Of a stretch of 64,000 nucleotides of DNA, positions 34,871 to 46,544 are shown piece after piece. Each line of letters opens with the position of its first letter. Positions within the stretch are counted from its first letter, which is position 1. Below the pieces are notes generated by a model. The model was not told the DNA's origin. It saw only the letters and a program-made list of their open reading frames with translations, and did no database searches. Position numbers and translations under genes: made by a program. Source of the stretch: Triglochin maritima (lineage: Eukaryota > Streptophyta > Magnoliopsida > Alismatales > Juncaginaceae); contig OY821774.1 in the NCBI GenBank assembly GCA_963682175.1, forward strand, positions 43,166,201 through 43,230,200, read 5' to 3'.

Positions 34871-35044
34871 CCACGTGTCACACTCCATGCAAAAGCCCCC
34901 ACACGCGCACCCGTTGTTAAGTTGCGCACGTCTCCATCTCCCACCCCATTGGCCAAACCGAACCCAAAGACCATCGTACCCCTACCTTTCCACTTCCCAT
35001 CCCAACCGACCAGGGGCAATTCCGTCCCCACGCAACATATAAAT
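34871..35044 (+). promoter_or_regulatory. Polyamine oxidase core promoter: G-box/ABRE and TATA box
   Basis: CCACGTGTCA at 34871-34880 is a G-box with an ABRE core. TATAAAT lies at 35038-35044, about 250 bp upstream of the start codon. The sequence turns C-rich from 34900, as in many plant 5' regions. A telobox-like CCCTAACCCTAACCCTAG follows at about 35099-35116, inside the expected leader. The G-box suggests stress or abscisic-acid response, which is inference. Confidence 0.55.
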
Positions 35045-35145
35045 TCCAATCCCCCCACCGGAATCGACCCAACGCGATCTCCCCCGGCCGGAACGGACCC
35101 TAACCCTAACCCTAGAGCGGCGGCGAGCTCGACGGGGGGAACCGC

Positions 35146-35343
35146 ATGAGCTGGTTCGTCAACCTTGGGATCAATTCGAACTCCAACCACTTCATCACCT
35201 GCCTTCTCATCTTCCTGCTGCACTATTCACCGCAGCTGCCCCCCGCCGTGCTGAATCCGAGGTGTAGGTTTGGCGAGGAGGTGGAGAGGATCCATGGAGA
35301 GCAACAGGAGGGCCGACGAGTGTGGGACGGTGAAGAAAGGTGA
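35146..35343 (+). other. Upstream open reading frame overlapping the polyamine oxidase start
   Basis: The first ATG after the TATA box, at 35146, opens a frame (MSWFVNLGINSNSN...) different from that of the main ATG at 35294. It passes the main start and would read into intron 1 if unspliced, or into exon 2 after splicing. It has a hydrophobic stretch, CLLIFLLHY. Ribosomes starting here would miss the main start. Upstream ORFs have been reported for Arabidopsis PAO2; I cannot say whether this peptide is conserved. Confidence 0.5.
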
Positions 35344-38300
35344 GGTCTTTGGGACAAAGATGTGATTTTTTGGGAGAAAAATTGGTTTTTGAGGTGGAAT
35401 TTTTGTGATGAGTTTGTATGGGTTTGACCGTTTCAGTGAAAATAGAAGAATTAAGTTTGTGATGGACGGTCTGGATTGTTGGATGCACTAAGCCTGTTTC
35501 GAATCGGCTTGTAAGGGTTGAACAAGGTGGGCAGATTTGTAGGGATTTGAGGAATCTTGTATTGGAGGGAGAAATATGTGTTTTTTTTTAGAAAGTTGGT
35601 GATCTGTGAAAAAAAATTGGATTTTGAGGTGGAATTTCGGGAGTTTGGATCACATGGCTTTGAAGGGCCAGAGGGAATCTAGTATGGAATGGTTAATCAG
35701 ATGTTTCTGGAAAATTGGGTCTGTGGTGAAATTCTATAGGTTTTAGTGAAACTAGAGGAATTAGAGTTGTGAAGAGTGGATGAATGTTTTGATGGATTTT
35801 GCTTGTTTCAGAATAGATCAACTGTAGCCTGTAGAGGTTCGAAGAAGTGAACAAATTTTACCTATTAAAATAAAAGGTGGACAAGTTTTATCATGGCATG
35901 AGTAGAATGTTTGATTAAGTTGTTTTTTGACATTTGGAGCATCGTGGACTATATCAAAGGGCTATTTAAACGATCTGCATTTCTTTTATTGTGGAATCGC
36001 AGATGGTCAGTTGCATTTGCATCATTTGGGTCAATTGGAAACAACCTCACTGTTTTACAGTGGTATGATTGCGTACATCCGACCCCCCTTACCTCGCTTA
36101 GGCGGGAGCCTCTTTTGAGGCATTGGGGTTATGTTGATGTTGATGATGATGATGAGTAGAATGTTTGAGAAGAAAGGTGCCAGATGCTGATAAGTTGATT
36201 AAATGTTTGTGAAAATCAGATCTTGTTTGAATTTTTTTAGAGTTTTAGGTGAAGCTGAAGGAAGTAGATGTAAAAAGGAGGCTTTTAGTGTATTGTTTCA
36301 GTTTTTAATTGATAGAATTGGCTGGGAAATATGGATTTTATTTTTGCAGATGTATGTTATGGTTGTCTTCTTGTAAGAAAAATCAACATCTTTCTGTTGA
36401 TTTTTGAATTGATTTGTTAATTGTGGTAGTCAGTACTTTCCATGTTCATGAAATTTTAATCTGGACATGTGTATTTCACTTGACAATAATCAATATTGGC
36501 AGCACAAATCATTTAGTTGATTGGGTGATAAAAATGTTTTCTTTGAGGGTTCGGTGTGTATACTATTTAGTAAGAACTACACATGAAATTAGTCGAGTTT
36601 TAAGATTTTTCTTCTGTTGATTATGATCACTGAAACATGTATACCCTGTCAAAGTTTAGTGTAAGTATAGTGAATGCAATCAGACAACTAAGGTACTTGT
36701 CTTGATATGCTTGCGCCAAAAGTGGTAGTAATCTTTCACCATATCTACTAAATCACCGGTCTATTTGCCTAGTGATGTCTAGTTGCAAAAACAATTATAT
36801 GGAGCTATGTATACTTTCTATGCAGACATTGTCACTGAGCTTCCATCCATTTCAATTGTGCATTTAGGTTGATTCTGAAATGTAATTCTTCCTTTCAGGC
36901 TTGTATTATCCAAGTTTTGGGAGTAGTCAACCTCCTTCGGCCATTGTTATAGGTGGTGGAATTGCAGGGCTAGCTGCTGCACGTGCTCTTACTGATGCTT
37001 CCTTCCAGGTACTAAAAGATTCAAGTCTTTGAAGAAGTCTTACTTCTCGTTTCTAACTTTATATTGCTGACATTGTTTGATGTTTATGTGACAATTTTAG
37101 GTGGTTCTCTTGGAATCACGTGATAGGATTGGTGGTCGAGCATGCACTGATTACTCATTTGGGTTTCCTGTTGACATGGGTGCTTCATGGTATGCCATTT
37201 AGATCTCAACCAATAGATTTTGTCAGTTTACCTTGGATTTTTTTTTATTGTTGACAAGGGATTTTGTCTGAATCAATGGTTAAATATTTTATATGGCATT
37301 AACCAAATAAATCTTATGCAGGCTACATGGTGCTTGTGAGGAGAATCCTTTGGCGCACATAATTGGGCGACTTGGGCTTCCACTCTACCAAACAAGTGGG
37401 GACAACTCAGTACTGTTTGATCACGATCTGGAGAGGTAATCATTTGTTCATATGCGTTTGAGAATAGATATTCACATGTTATACCTTATCCGTGACACTT
37501 GCAAGATGTTCTCATGATATCCAGCTATGCTCTTTTTGATACTGATGGCCGACAAATACCACAAGAGCTGGTGGTTATGATTGGGAAGATTTTTGAGGAA
37601 ATTCTGAAAGAGGTATGTTTCCTTGGTTATTCTTAGCTTCTTACCCTAGTACTTGTTTCTGCCTTGATTCCATCATTAATATTAGGGGTGAAACTTTGTG
37701 TCCGAAATCCGTCAATCCGACCGACTCCGTATTCGAAATCAAAAAAATTATCCGAGAAAAAAAAATCCGCAACCGAATTTGTATTCGGATATAAACATCC
37801 GTAAAAAAACGAAGCGAATATGGATATTGGTACATCCGATTCGAATAATATCTGGTTCGTATTTTATATGCATATATAAATAAATAAATAAAATATATAC
37901 AATATATATGAATTAAATTATGTTATTTATATTATATTTAATATTTTTTCACGTAGGCAAAAAATAAAGACTGAAATTTATTCTTGTTTAGATCAATCAC
38001 AAAATGTTTTTAAGTCTATTCGGATTTTTTAATGAATTCGGATATCCTAATTCAGAATGGATTTTAAACTTAATTCGGATGCGAATTTATTCGAATTCGG
38101 ATCCGAATTCGACGGATACGAATTCGGATCCCTTTCTCATACATTCGCTCGGATTCGAATTCGGATTCGAGAAAAAAAAACGGATACGAATTCGGATACT
38201 GGTACATCCGCTTCGTATCCGCTCCGTTTTCACCCCTAATTAATATATTGACCTAGTACTTTGTTCTTCTATCAACTTTCCAGACAGAGAAAATAAGGGA

Positions 38301-40700
38301 GGACTGTACTGAAGATATGTCCATCCACAATGCTATTTCAATTGCTCTTGACCGGCGCCCTGAGCTAAGGTATCAATAAAATCTCCTCTTGAGCATTTTT
38401 GTGCCCAATTGTTAACTTTCTTGAATTTCAGACAAGAAGGCCTTGCTGGAAGGGTTATTCAATGGTATTTGTGTCGAATGGAAGGTTGGTTTGCTGCTGA
38501 CGCTGATTCAATATCATTGAAATGTTGGGATGAGGCAAGTAGTAAAGTTTATTCTTTGAGTGGTACCTGTTGCAAACTAAAACTATTTTGACATCTTTGC
38601 TAACTGAAAGTGTTAAAGTTGTAACATAACTATCAAGGTGTTTGGGGTATTGTATCACTGAACAATGGAACCTATTAAAACAATTCGCTACTCTTTGAAA
38701 TTCTATCTACTGTAAAAATCTAATAAACTGGATGAGAAACTTCATGTTTGTCAAATTGATGGATAGAAGATTGGTGTATTGAAGATTAGCGGTTTTTTGT
38801 TGGAGTTCTGGAGTATGATTTTCTTTTGTTATGTGCTACAGGAAGAACTGCTACCTGGTGGTCATGGTCTCATGGTTCGTGGCTATCGGCCTGTTTTAAA
38901 TGAACTCGCGAAGGGTTTGGATGTTCGTCTTAGTCACAGGTAAAGTTTTGACAGTAAAATGTTGTCAAGGTTCAAAATTCAAGTTTGTCACCATTGTTTT
39001 TGTTTGCAGGGTTTCAGAGATTGGCTGGGGTAAAAACGGAGTAAAAGTAAAGACCACAAATGGGAAAATGTTCAATGCTGATGTTGCTGTTGTAACTGTT
39101 CCCCTTGGAGTCCTAAAAGCTGGTTTGATTTTGTTTGAACCTAGACTTCCAAAGTGGAAAGAAGCGGCGATTTCTGATCTTGGAGTTGGAAACGAAAACA
39201 AAATTGCTTTACACTTTGACAAAGTCTTCTGGCCAAATGTAGAGTTCCTAGGTGTGGTATCAACTACCACTTATGGATGTAGTTACTTCCTTAATCTTCA
39301 CAAGGCAACTGGGCACCCCGTCCTTGTTTACATGCCTGCTGGACGGCTTGCCTATGATGTCGAGAAAATGTCTGATGAAGAAGCTGCAAAGTTTGCTTTC
39401 CTTCAGCTCAAAAGAAGTTTTCCTGATGCTTGTGAACCTGTATGTATCTTCTCTTCATCTGTCTTTAATTTTTGACTTGTTTTGTCTCCTTAATCTTATA
39501 TTTTTCCTTTTAAATTTCTTATAACAACCTAGACAAGGACAATTGGACAATGGTCTCTCATCCCATTTAATTTATATAGTTGGACAAGACCCAACTAGTT
39601 TGGGATTAGCGGCTTTGGTGTTGTTGTTGTGGAATTATTCATTGTCAATACTAAAGAATCTTAAAGAATAAATAATAACATGATAATATAATAATGTTAA
39701 GTAAATTATTAAGTACAATTAAATGATAAAGTAATTAATCTTAACAATATTAAATACATTTCATACCCAAACAATAAAAGAACAAGAATCTTAAAGAGGT
39801 AACTGCAATCAAATATAAATCGGTAAGTTACTTTTTTATGTAGGACATGCATTGGATGTGCTCGTATACTAGTTTGCAGATTATGTTGATGTATGAACAT
39901 GTTCTTAAACAAGTCTATCCTTCACAGCTATGATGGTGTCCTGTGAAGTGTAAATTAATACGAACAGTTGTTTACGATAACACATTATGGACTGAAGCAT
40001 TTGTTTATGCTTTCATGAATTAACAAGAAGATTCAGTGCTGTTTAGCAGTTTGTGGGCTTCTTGTTCTCTTTCGCTGGATGGATAAATGATACGACGTCC
40101 TCTCATATTTATGTTACGCAATTAGTCCAGAGTTTCATATTGACTGTGTTGATTGCTGAACTCTATTTTTTTTTTGTGGACCTCACTATCACCACTTGGT
40201 TTTAGTGTAGTGGTTAACAAGCACAGACCTGCCATGAGCTGTGCTCAACCATTCTGTCAATTCACCAAATTTACTTGATGCTTTAGATAAAATCCTGAAA
40301 CCTTATTCTATACTGTGTCCATATCTTTAAATTGAGATGGAAAATTCAATTAGATAAAGTGACAGATTAACTTTTAATGTATTTGCAGATCCAGTATCTA
40401 GTATCGCATTGGGGAACCGACGAAAATTCACTAGGTGCATACAGCTACAATGCTGTTGGTAAAAGTCATGAAATTTATGAGATGCTACGGATCCCTGTGG
40501 ACAACCTCTTTTTTGCAGGGGAGGCCACAAGTATTAGGTTTCCTGGTAGCGTCCACGGTGCATTCTCCACTGGACTGATGGCTGCAGAAGAATGCAGGCT
40601 GCGTGTGGTGCAGAAGTATGCCGATCTAGAGTGGTTCCATCCTGTTATGGGTAAAGAGCCAAACTCCATTTCAGTTCCCCTACTGATCTCACGCATTTAA
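35294..40700 (+). CDS. Polyamine oxidase, peroxisomal PAO2/3/4 type
   Basis: A flavin (FAD) amine oxidase predicted to back-convert spermine and spermidine to smaller polyamines, releasing 3-aminopropanal and hydrogen peroxide. Ten exons: 35294-35339, 36899-37008, 37101-37189, 37322-37435, 37525-37612, 38284-38369, 38432-38534, 38842-38939, 39010-39439, 40389-40700. They total 1476 nt, 491 residues, all in frame; Arabidopsis PAO2 has about the same length. Seen: the dinucleotide-binding IGGGIAG (residues 33-39), [19 protein letters not shown], the ENKI lysine near the flavin, and FFAGEAT near the end. The C-terminus SRI resembles the SRL/SRM peroxisome signals of this clade. Intron 7 has a GC donor. 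ATG 35294 gives a short N-terminus like the family's. Confidence 0.95.
37675..38246. mobile_element. hAT-type MITE in intron 5 of polyamine oxidase
   Basis: The element 37683-38238 starts TAGGGGTGAAAC and ends TTTTCACCCCTA. It is flanked by identical octamers ATTAATAT (37675-37682 and 38239-38246). An 8-bp duplication with a TAGGGGTG terminus is typical of plant hAT elements. The interior is made of repeats of CGGATACGAATTCGGAT and encodes nothing. Confidence 0.92.
38535..38841 (+). other. GC-AG intron (intron 7 of polyamine oxidase)
   Basis: Exon 7 ends ...TGGGATGAG and the intron begins GCAAGT and ends CTACAG. Only this join keeps the family reading CWDEEELLPGG. AG|GCAAGT is the usual context of the rare GC donor class. 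Confidence 0.88.
39560..39631 (+). repeat. SINE-like 3' end in intron 9
   Basis: CCAACTAGTTTGGGATTAG followed by GGCTTTGGTGTTGTTGTTG resembles the 3' end and TTG tail of plant Au/TS-type SINEs. No RNA polymerase III A and B boxes are recognisable upstream, so it is at most a 5'-truncated copy. Confidence 0.45.
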
Positions 40701-41464
40701 TCTCTTCCAAATCCATGTTGGTAAACATGTGTAGTTGTGTCACAATAAGTTGGAAGAGATTTTCCCTTCACTGATTTAGTATACTCAATTAATGACCATC
40801 ATTATGAAATTGCTGAGTATGCTGCTTGCCAATTTGCATAATATAATACGGTTTAAGCATATATGTATTATACTGAACCAAATATTCTAGTTTTGAGTGC
40901 TTTCTATATAAAATTTACTGTCTTAAGACTGTATGCTTCATGAAAATATATGGACCTCAGAGCCGTTCTTTTGCTAACTAAGAAGTTGAAATTCGCAGTT
41001 AATTTTGATGTCTGCAATTAACCCTTGTTGATATATCATTTCTACATGTTTGACATATATAGACATCTGACTTAAAACAATCAAATGCATTGTCTTTGGA
41101 ATATTTCTCCATGTAAGAGGGCGTTGTTACTAAATGCCGAATGTCCGAGACATGGTGACGCCGGGAGAATTTAGGGCTTATGATTTCAAATTTTTGATCC
41201 ATAGGGAAAGAGTAGGTAAAATATAACAAAGTAAAATTGCAATCTACTTGATTATATCATTGTAAACATAACAAACTAGAAGTAAAACGACTAAAATGAT
41301 GGGATTACTTTGCAAGAATCAAAAATGCAACGTGGCAGACTATATAATGGGATTTTAAGCAATAAGAATAATAGCTAGTAATGTGATTGCAGTATTAGTT
41401 GAAAATTTTAAAAAAAATCAAAAGAGAAAATCAACCAAATTAACAAAACCCGAGGACATTACGA
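40701..41464. other. Spacer 3' of polyamine oxidase
   Basis: It holds the 3' untranslated region of the gene and AT-rich DNA. No further gene is seen. Confidence 0.5.
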
Positions 41465-41608
41465 AAACACCATTCATTAGTATAACCGTTTTTTTCTTAA
41501 TCTACCTTACAATTTGAAATGAGTGGTGGATATTGTCGGAGCTTAATTTAGAAAAATTAAGCCCAGGATTCACTAGAGAATTCTTATATATATATATATA
41601 TATACATA
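41465..41608 (+). repeat. TA-repeat-associated MITE, copy A
   Basis: It shares TACCTTACAATTTGAAATG, GAGTGGTGGATATTGT and AATTAAGCC with copies at 47734 and 59369. It ends CTAGAGAATTCT directly against a TATATATA run. Its left end is not bordered by a TA run. Confidence 0.65.
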
Positions 41609-41988
41609 CGTGTGTGTGAGAGTGTGAGTTTTACAAAAAGTGATTACATCAAAAGACTAAAATATACAATTGTAATCACAACAACCTGTGAAAATGAAGA
41701 AAGCAGGATCTAGTCCCTAGAGCTCTCATCTGCAGTCACCACCCTTACAGCCGATCACGGCATGAAACACAACATGAATCATGTCTGAGTTTCCAGAAGG
41801 AAATCATGTATGTCAAACTCTAAAATGCATAAATCAAACAACATAACATGCTATGAAAAATGCAATATATCGCAACTGCCACCGTCAACTAGGTTTCCGG
41901 GACCTCTCTCCCAACCACAGCTGAGACAAACCAAATCGGGTCTCAAGGGTCCTCTCACCCCAACCCCACACCTGCTCGTGCACACAAG

Positions 41989-42170
41989 GCACCGTCGGTC
42001 AGAGACTCGACCAACAAACACACGTGCACAAAAGACACCGCCTGTCAGAATCTCGGCTAACAAACACGAGCACAAAAGGCACTACCGGTCAAAGTCTCGG
42101 CCAACAAACACATGTGCACAAAAGGCACCGCCAGTCAGAGTCTCGGCCAACAAACACCGTCACACAAGGA
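41989..42170. repeat. Minisatellite, about 45-bp unit x 4
   Basis: Four units of 44-46 bp run GGCACCG..GTCAGAGTCTCGGCCAACAAACAC.TGTGCACAAAA with about 85% agreement. They make open frames on both strands with repeated peptides (for example PPVRISANKH), which I attribute to the repeat and not to a gene. Confidence 0.8.
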
Positions 42171-42304
42171 CGGCCGCTATAGAGTCCAGAACACTCCATA
42201 GAGCCACAACCTCCAATTGCTATCGGGCCAGAAGGTCCTTCCCGTTGCCCACTAGACCGATCACAATCACACACAACATAAGCAACATATACAAAACTGC
42301 GCAG

Positions 42305-42650
42305 AAACGGTCGACCGAAACCCCACACAAAGGCCTAGTCCAACCGAAATAACAACCAACCGGTCGAACGACAAAGGGGACCCGTTCGATCGAAAACAAC
42401 CAGTAAAATCCTCCCCTCGTTCAAAAAACATCAACGATCGAACAAACAAGAGACAACGGTCGACCAGAAAAAATTTAGATTTCGAATCAATTTAAACTGG
42501 TCGACCAAAACTACATTGGGTCAAACAAACTTTAAGTGTTTGGTTGAACAGCAAATAGGACTCATTCGACCGAAAACACCTAGAAACTTCTACTTCTTCA
42601 CAAATACACTTCAACCGGTTGACCGGTTCTTGTTTTAGTCGATCGTCCAG
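42305..42650. repeat. Diverged CGGTCGACCG motif cluster
   Basis: Exact CGGTCGACCG (42308) and many decayed forms (CGGTCGAACG, TTCGATCGAAA, TGGTCGACCA, CCGGTTGACCGG) lie 20-50 bp apart. The following CTACTCAAACACTCACAC (about 42702) resembles text in the solo LTR (near 13450), so this is probably a decayed LTR of a related family. I see no TATA box. Confidence 0.6.
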
Positions 42651-42728
42651 TGCAGAACTTTACTGCACACCTTCTCCGACAAGTCTTTCGGACTACCGTC
42701 GACTACTCAAACACTCACACAAACTTAG

Positions 42729-42962
42729 TTGAGCATAAAAACAAAGGTTGATGTACCTAAAGGTTTGAAGAAAGCTTTGAAAAGCCTCGACAGCCACTTC
42801 CTCCTCCCAAACGATTCCCCGGCGAAACCCTACCGAGCAACGATCTCGTCGCCTCTAGCTACGCCTACTGCAACACTCGAGTTCTTCGATCGTCTCAATC
42901 CACCCGTGCTTCACTGGCTGAGAGAGAGAGATGGCTCAGAGAGTGAAAAGAGAAGAAGGTAG
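42729..42962 (+). other. Unassigned open frame, possibly an exon remnant
   Basis: A 77-codon frame with ordinary plant coding composition (FLLPNDSPAKPYRATISSP...). No motif is recognised, and no partner exons could be joined on either side. Bases 42963-44012 downstream hold no recognisable gene. Confidence 0.25.
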
Positions 42963-44012
42963 GATTTGCTGCTTAAGTACCCCCTCACCTTTAATCCAAC
43001 TAATCACAACACTCCACCTCACTTCTCCTCCAAACAAGCAATTTGCTTCCTAAACACCGATTAACAACAATCAAGGATTAGGATATCACAATTATACAAA
43101 GTTTACCATTATTTACTACTACTAACGAATATGCCAAAATTATTTACCCCGCGCAAGATGCAAGTTCATATTTGTAGCTTGATTTTGCTGTGGTAAATTG
43201 CAATCGGGCCGACGGGAATAGCCCCACAGCAATTCTTGGCAACTGTTTTTATGTGAGACAGGGAATCAACTTATTAGAACTAGGGTTTACTGTAAGATGC
43301 GATAGGTTTCAGATCGGAGAAGATGAAGAAGGTGGAGGAAGGCGAAATACAACATAAATGTTCATGATAAAGTTAAAAATTGAGAGGAATGTTATCTTTT
43401 TATCGCACTAGAACCTCACATTGGGACTCTAGAAGTGATTATCAAAAAGACTATTAATGGTCGGAATTTTTGTTGTGAAACAAATACAAAAAAGAGTTTC
43501 ATAGGTTTCGAAGGTGAAGAGTTCAAATTAAATTTGTGGTGCATAATAATCAAAGGGCAGAGCAAAAATGTCATCCTCAACTTGGAGTTGTCTTTACATC
43601 GTGAGGAAAATGCAAGTTGTATCCTTCTCTTGCTTCACCCAAATGGGCTGAGAACGATATGGATGCGGAGTGAATATTGACTTTCTATTTTTGTATGATG
43701 AAATACGGGTGTTTTTTTATAATTACTATGAGTGAATAATTACTTAAAATAAAAAATATTATATTGTATTTTGAAATTTTAAAACAATTTATTGTTTTTC
43801 AATTTTTTATTTTATTTTATTCATTTAGGATTTTATAATTATTTTGTTTAATATTTGATTTTATAAATGCATCTTTAAAATAAAAAATAAAATCAAGCCA
43901 TATTTCGGGAGTTCAATCAAAGTCTCCTGAGTTAATTGCCATGTTGGTGGGACCCTTTCAATTTCTATGAGAGAGTGAGAAGAGACGTGAGTGATGAGAA
44001 TAAATAGTTGGT

Positions 44013-45744
44013 TATTTTTTAGAGCCGTGATAGACGGACGCGCGCGTCACGGACGCGTCTTACGTGGATCTGTACAGCTCAGATATTTTTCTTTGAGTCA
44101 GCGTCCAGTCAGCGAAATTTCTCTTCGCGCGTTTTGGTCTTTTTAAAAAACGCCAGTTCTTTAAGTTGAACGATTCATTTCCCAATACACAGATAAGACA
44201 GTGTGCAGACCCTAGGACATCGTGTAGTCTCATTATTCGTGCAGAGCCCACACTTATCATAATAAAATATTTGTTTTTAAGTTTTACGTTGGATCAACTT
44301 AATTTGTCTAGCTTACTTTATGTGTGTGTGCAGTTTACATTATGTGTTTTGTCCTGTTTACATTATGTGTATGTCCGGAATAAGTGTATATTGATGTCCG
44401 GAATAAGTGTATTTGTTGTCCGGACTAAGTGTATTTGTTGTCCGGTTTAAGAATAAAGTGTGTCCAGAAACGGAACATAAAGTTTGTCCGGAATAAGTTG
44501 ATTTGTTGTCCGGAATAAGTGTATTTGATGTCCGGATTAAGTGTATTTGCAGTCCGGAATAAATGTATTTGTTGTCCGGTTTAAGAATAAAGTGTGTCCA
44601 GAAACAGAACATAAAGTTTGTCCGGAATAAGTTGATTTGTTGTCCGGAATAAGTGTATTTGCTGTCCGGAATAAGTGTATTTGCAGTCCGGAATAAGTGT
44701 AGTTGTCCAGAATAAGAAGAAAGTGTGTCCAGAAACGGAACAGAAAGTTTGTCTGGAATAAGTGTATATTGCTGTCCGGAATAAGTGTATTTGTTGTCCG
44801 GACTAAGTGTATTTGTTGTCCGGTTTAAGAATAAAGTGTGTTCAGAAACGGAACATAAAGTTTGTCCGGAATAAGTTGATTTGTTGTCCGGAATAAGTGT
44901 ATTTCATGTCCGGAATAAGTGTATTTGCAGTCCGGAATAAGTGTAGTTGTCCAGAATAAGAAGAAAGTGTGTCCAGAAACGGAACAGAAAGTTTGTCCGG
45001 AATAAGTGTATTTGTTGTCCGGTTTAAGAATAAAGTGTGTCCAGAAACAGAACATAAAGTTTGTCCGGAATAAGTGGATTTGCTGTCCGGAATAAGTGTA
45101 TTTGCTGTCCGGAATCGGAATAAGTGTATTTGCAGTCCGGAATAATATATGGCTTCATTATTGTCGGAATAAACGAATCAATATATGGAATGCAATAATA
45201 TGATGTCAAAACAAAAAAAAACGTTCGCAAAGCGCGCTCCCTCTGTCCGCTCGCTTTGCGGGGGGACTCACGTCCCCCGCAGGGGCTGCCGCCCCCTGCC
45301 ACCCCCGCACAAACTCAACAAACCTCCCACTGTATATTTTACCCCACAAGAATTACGTTTAGGAAAAAAATAGGGAAGAACATTCACGATGCTAACGCTG
45401 ACAAGAACATCGGGAAGTCTTCGCACCGTCCCATTCACGCTGCTTACGTTGTGAAGAATCCTGGGAGTCGGCATCAGACGCTTATTCGACATAATATCTT
45501 GCTAGAAATGATGATTTATTCTGGAGAGAAAGAATGAAGAAGAAAGAAAGAGTGTCATCATATTTATATTTGGGTGGAGAGAGAGAACGTGCTGAGTTGA
45601 AACGCATTTAATGTGATTTGAGCGGACATCAGGAAGAAAAAACAAAAAAACATTCATGCTTTGGCCACGTAAGGGCTGACATGGATATCCACGTAGAGTT
45701 CGTCCGTGACGCCCTGCGTTCAACAAACATTTCCCTATTTTTTA
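44013..45744. mobile_element. Non-autonomous Mutator-like element with internal tandem array
   Basis: The element 44022-45735 is flanked by identical nonamers TATTTTTTA (44013-44021 and 45736-45744). The ends are inverted: the left has GCGTCACGGACG and later TACGTGGAT, the right has the same blocks in reverse at equal distance (within one base) from the edge. The 9-bp duplication and long TIRs fit MULEs. The termini differ from those of the OTU/PMD family. The interior has a 20-bp-type tandem array, then a very GC-rich patch (45215-45310) with GGGGGACTCACGTCCCCC-like hairpins. No transposase is encoded. Confidence 0.85.
44372..45147. repeat. Tandem array of TGTCCGGAATAAGTGTATTTG units
   Basis: About 780 bp of a 20-22 bp unit in variant forms (TGTCCGGTTTAAGAATAAAG, GTGTCCAGAAACGGAACA, AAAGTTTGTCCGGAATAAG). 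The variants recur in a fixed order, giving a higher-order repeat of roughly 140-230 bp. The antisense frames are open through it because of the unit's composition; I do not treat them as genes. Confidence 0.88.
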
Positions 45745-46540
45745 CATCTGTGAATTCAATAACTTATTTGTGGCATGCACGGAAAAGGCCCTTATAAATT
45801 CTGCGCATTACTGGCCTACTGCTACAAGAAAAGCAGATCCAATTCCAACAGACAGCGGTCAAAACTCCAATTTCGTATAAAATTAAAAAAACAATATTGG
45901 GTGTTTCTCATAATAATGTTATACAATAAAATAAGATGATGCGTATATGATTTTTAGGAGAAGTTGGATATTTTAAGAACCCACAATAAGAAAAGCATAG
46001 CAATTGGACGCGAAGAATTTGGATTATGAAATTTGGATAAATTATGATATGTCCTTCTAAACTTAAGCCTCAATTTCAAAGTGATACTGTAATTTAATTA
46101 GAAAACTTTAACCGCTCTTGATTTTCGTTACTTAATATTGGTAACATATTACCGTTTGATTAACAAAATGATATTCCCTTGTGAAAAAGAAAATTATAAA
46201 GGAGATAAATAATTCTCTTAAATTTCTATATATTCGCGCTCAAAACCTTGAAGTACAACAACAGCCAAAACAATCACATTTTAGGGTTGACGGGCATGGA
46301 TTGTTCATTTCCTTCACCAGAGTGGCGCGATCCTACTTTCTCGTCTAGTTCTCCAAATTTTACTAGGGAAAGGGAGACGAGAAGAGGATGTTGGCAATAT
46401 TGACGACAACAACGATGATGGCAAAGTGGACAAACACTCCCCTGGAAGATCATTGCCTCCGTCTTCTTCAAAAATTGTATCTGTCATGTCAGCTTCAAAA
46501 ATCCTAGAGGATTTTTGGAAATGGGCAGAGAAAAAGATGG
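45745..46540. other. AT-rich spacer, no gene seen
   Basis: No recognisable feature. An open minus-strand frame at 46274-46471 has no known motif. Confidence 0.4.
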
Positions 46541-46544
46541 ATTA

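Noticed and set aside
35099..35116. Interstitial telomere repeat (CCCTAACCCTAACCCTAG)
   Set aside because: Less than three units and in the leader of a gene; more likely a telobox-type promoter element.
34778..35223. Long frames on both strands upstream of the polyamine oxidase
   Set aside because: GC-rich promoter and leader DNA; no motif, and both frames cross the TATA box.
36414..36620. Open frame in intron 1 of the polyamine oxidase
   Set aside because: AT-rich intron sequence without any known motif; the gene model does not need it.
41810..42352. A 180-codon plus-strand frame
   Set aside because: It spans a 45-bp minisatellite and the decayed GGTCGACC cluster; the repeated Arg/Thr/Lys peptides come from the repeat and no gene signals are present.
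44372..45147. CRISPR-like repeat-spacer pattern
   Set aside because: The spacers are variants of the repeat itself and the host is a plant; it is a higher-order minisatellite.
44358..45302. Minus-strand open frames with repeated peptides (SGHTLFL, KYTYSG)
   Set aside because: They follow the 20-bp tandem array inside a non-autonomous element; open only because the unit lacks stops in that frame.
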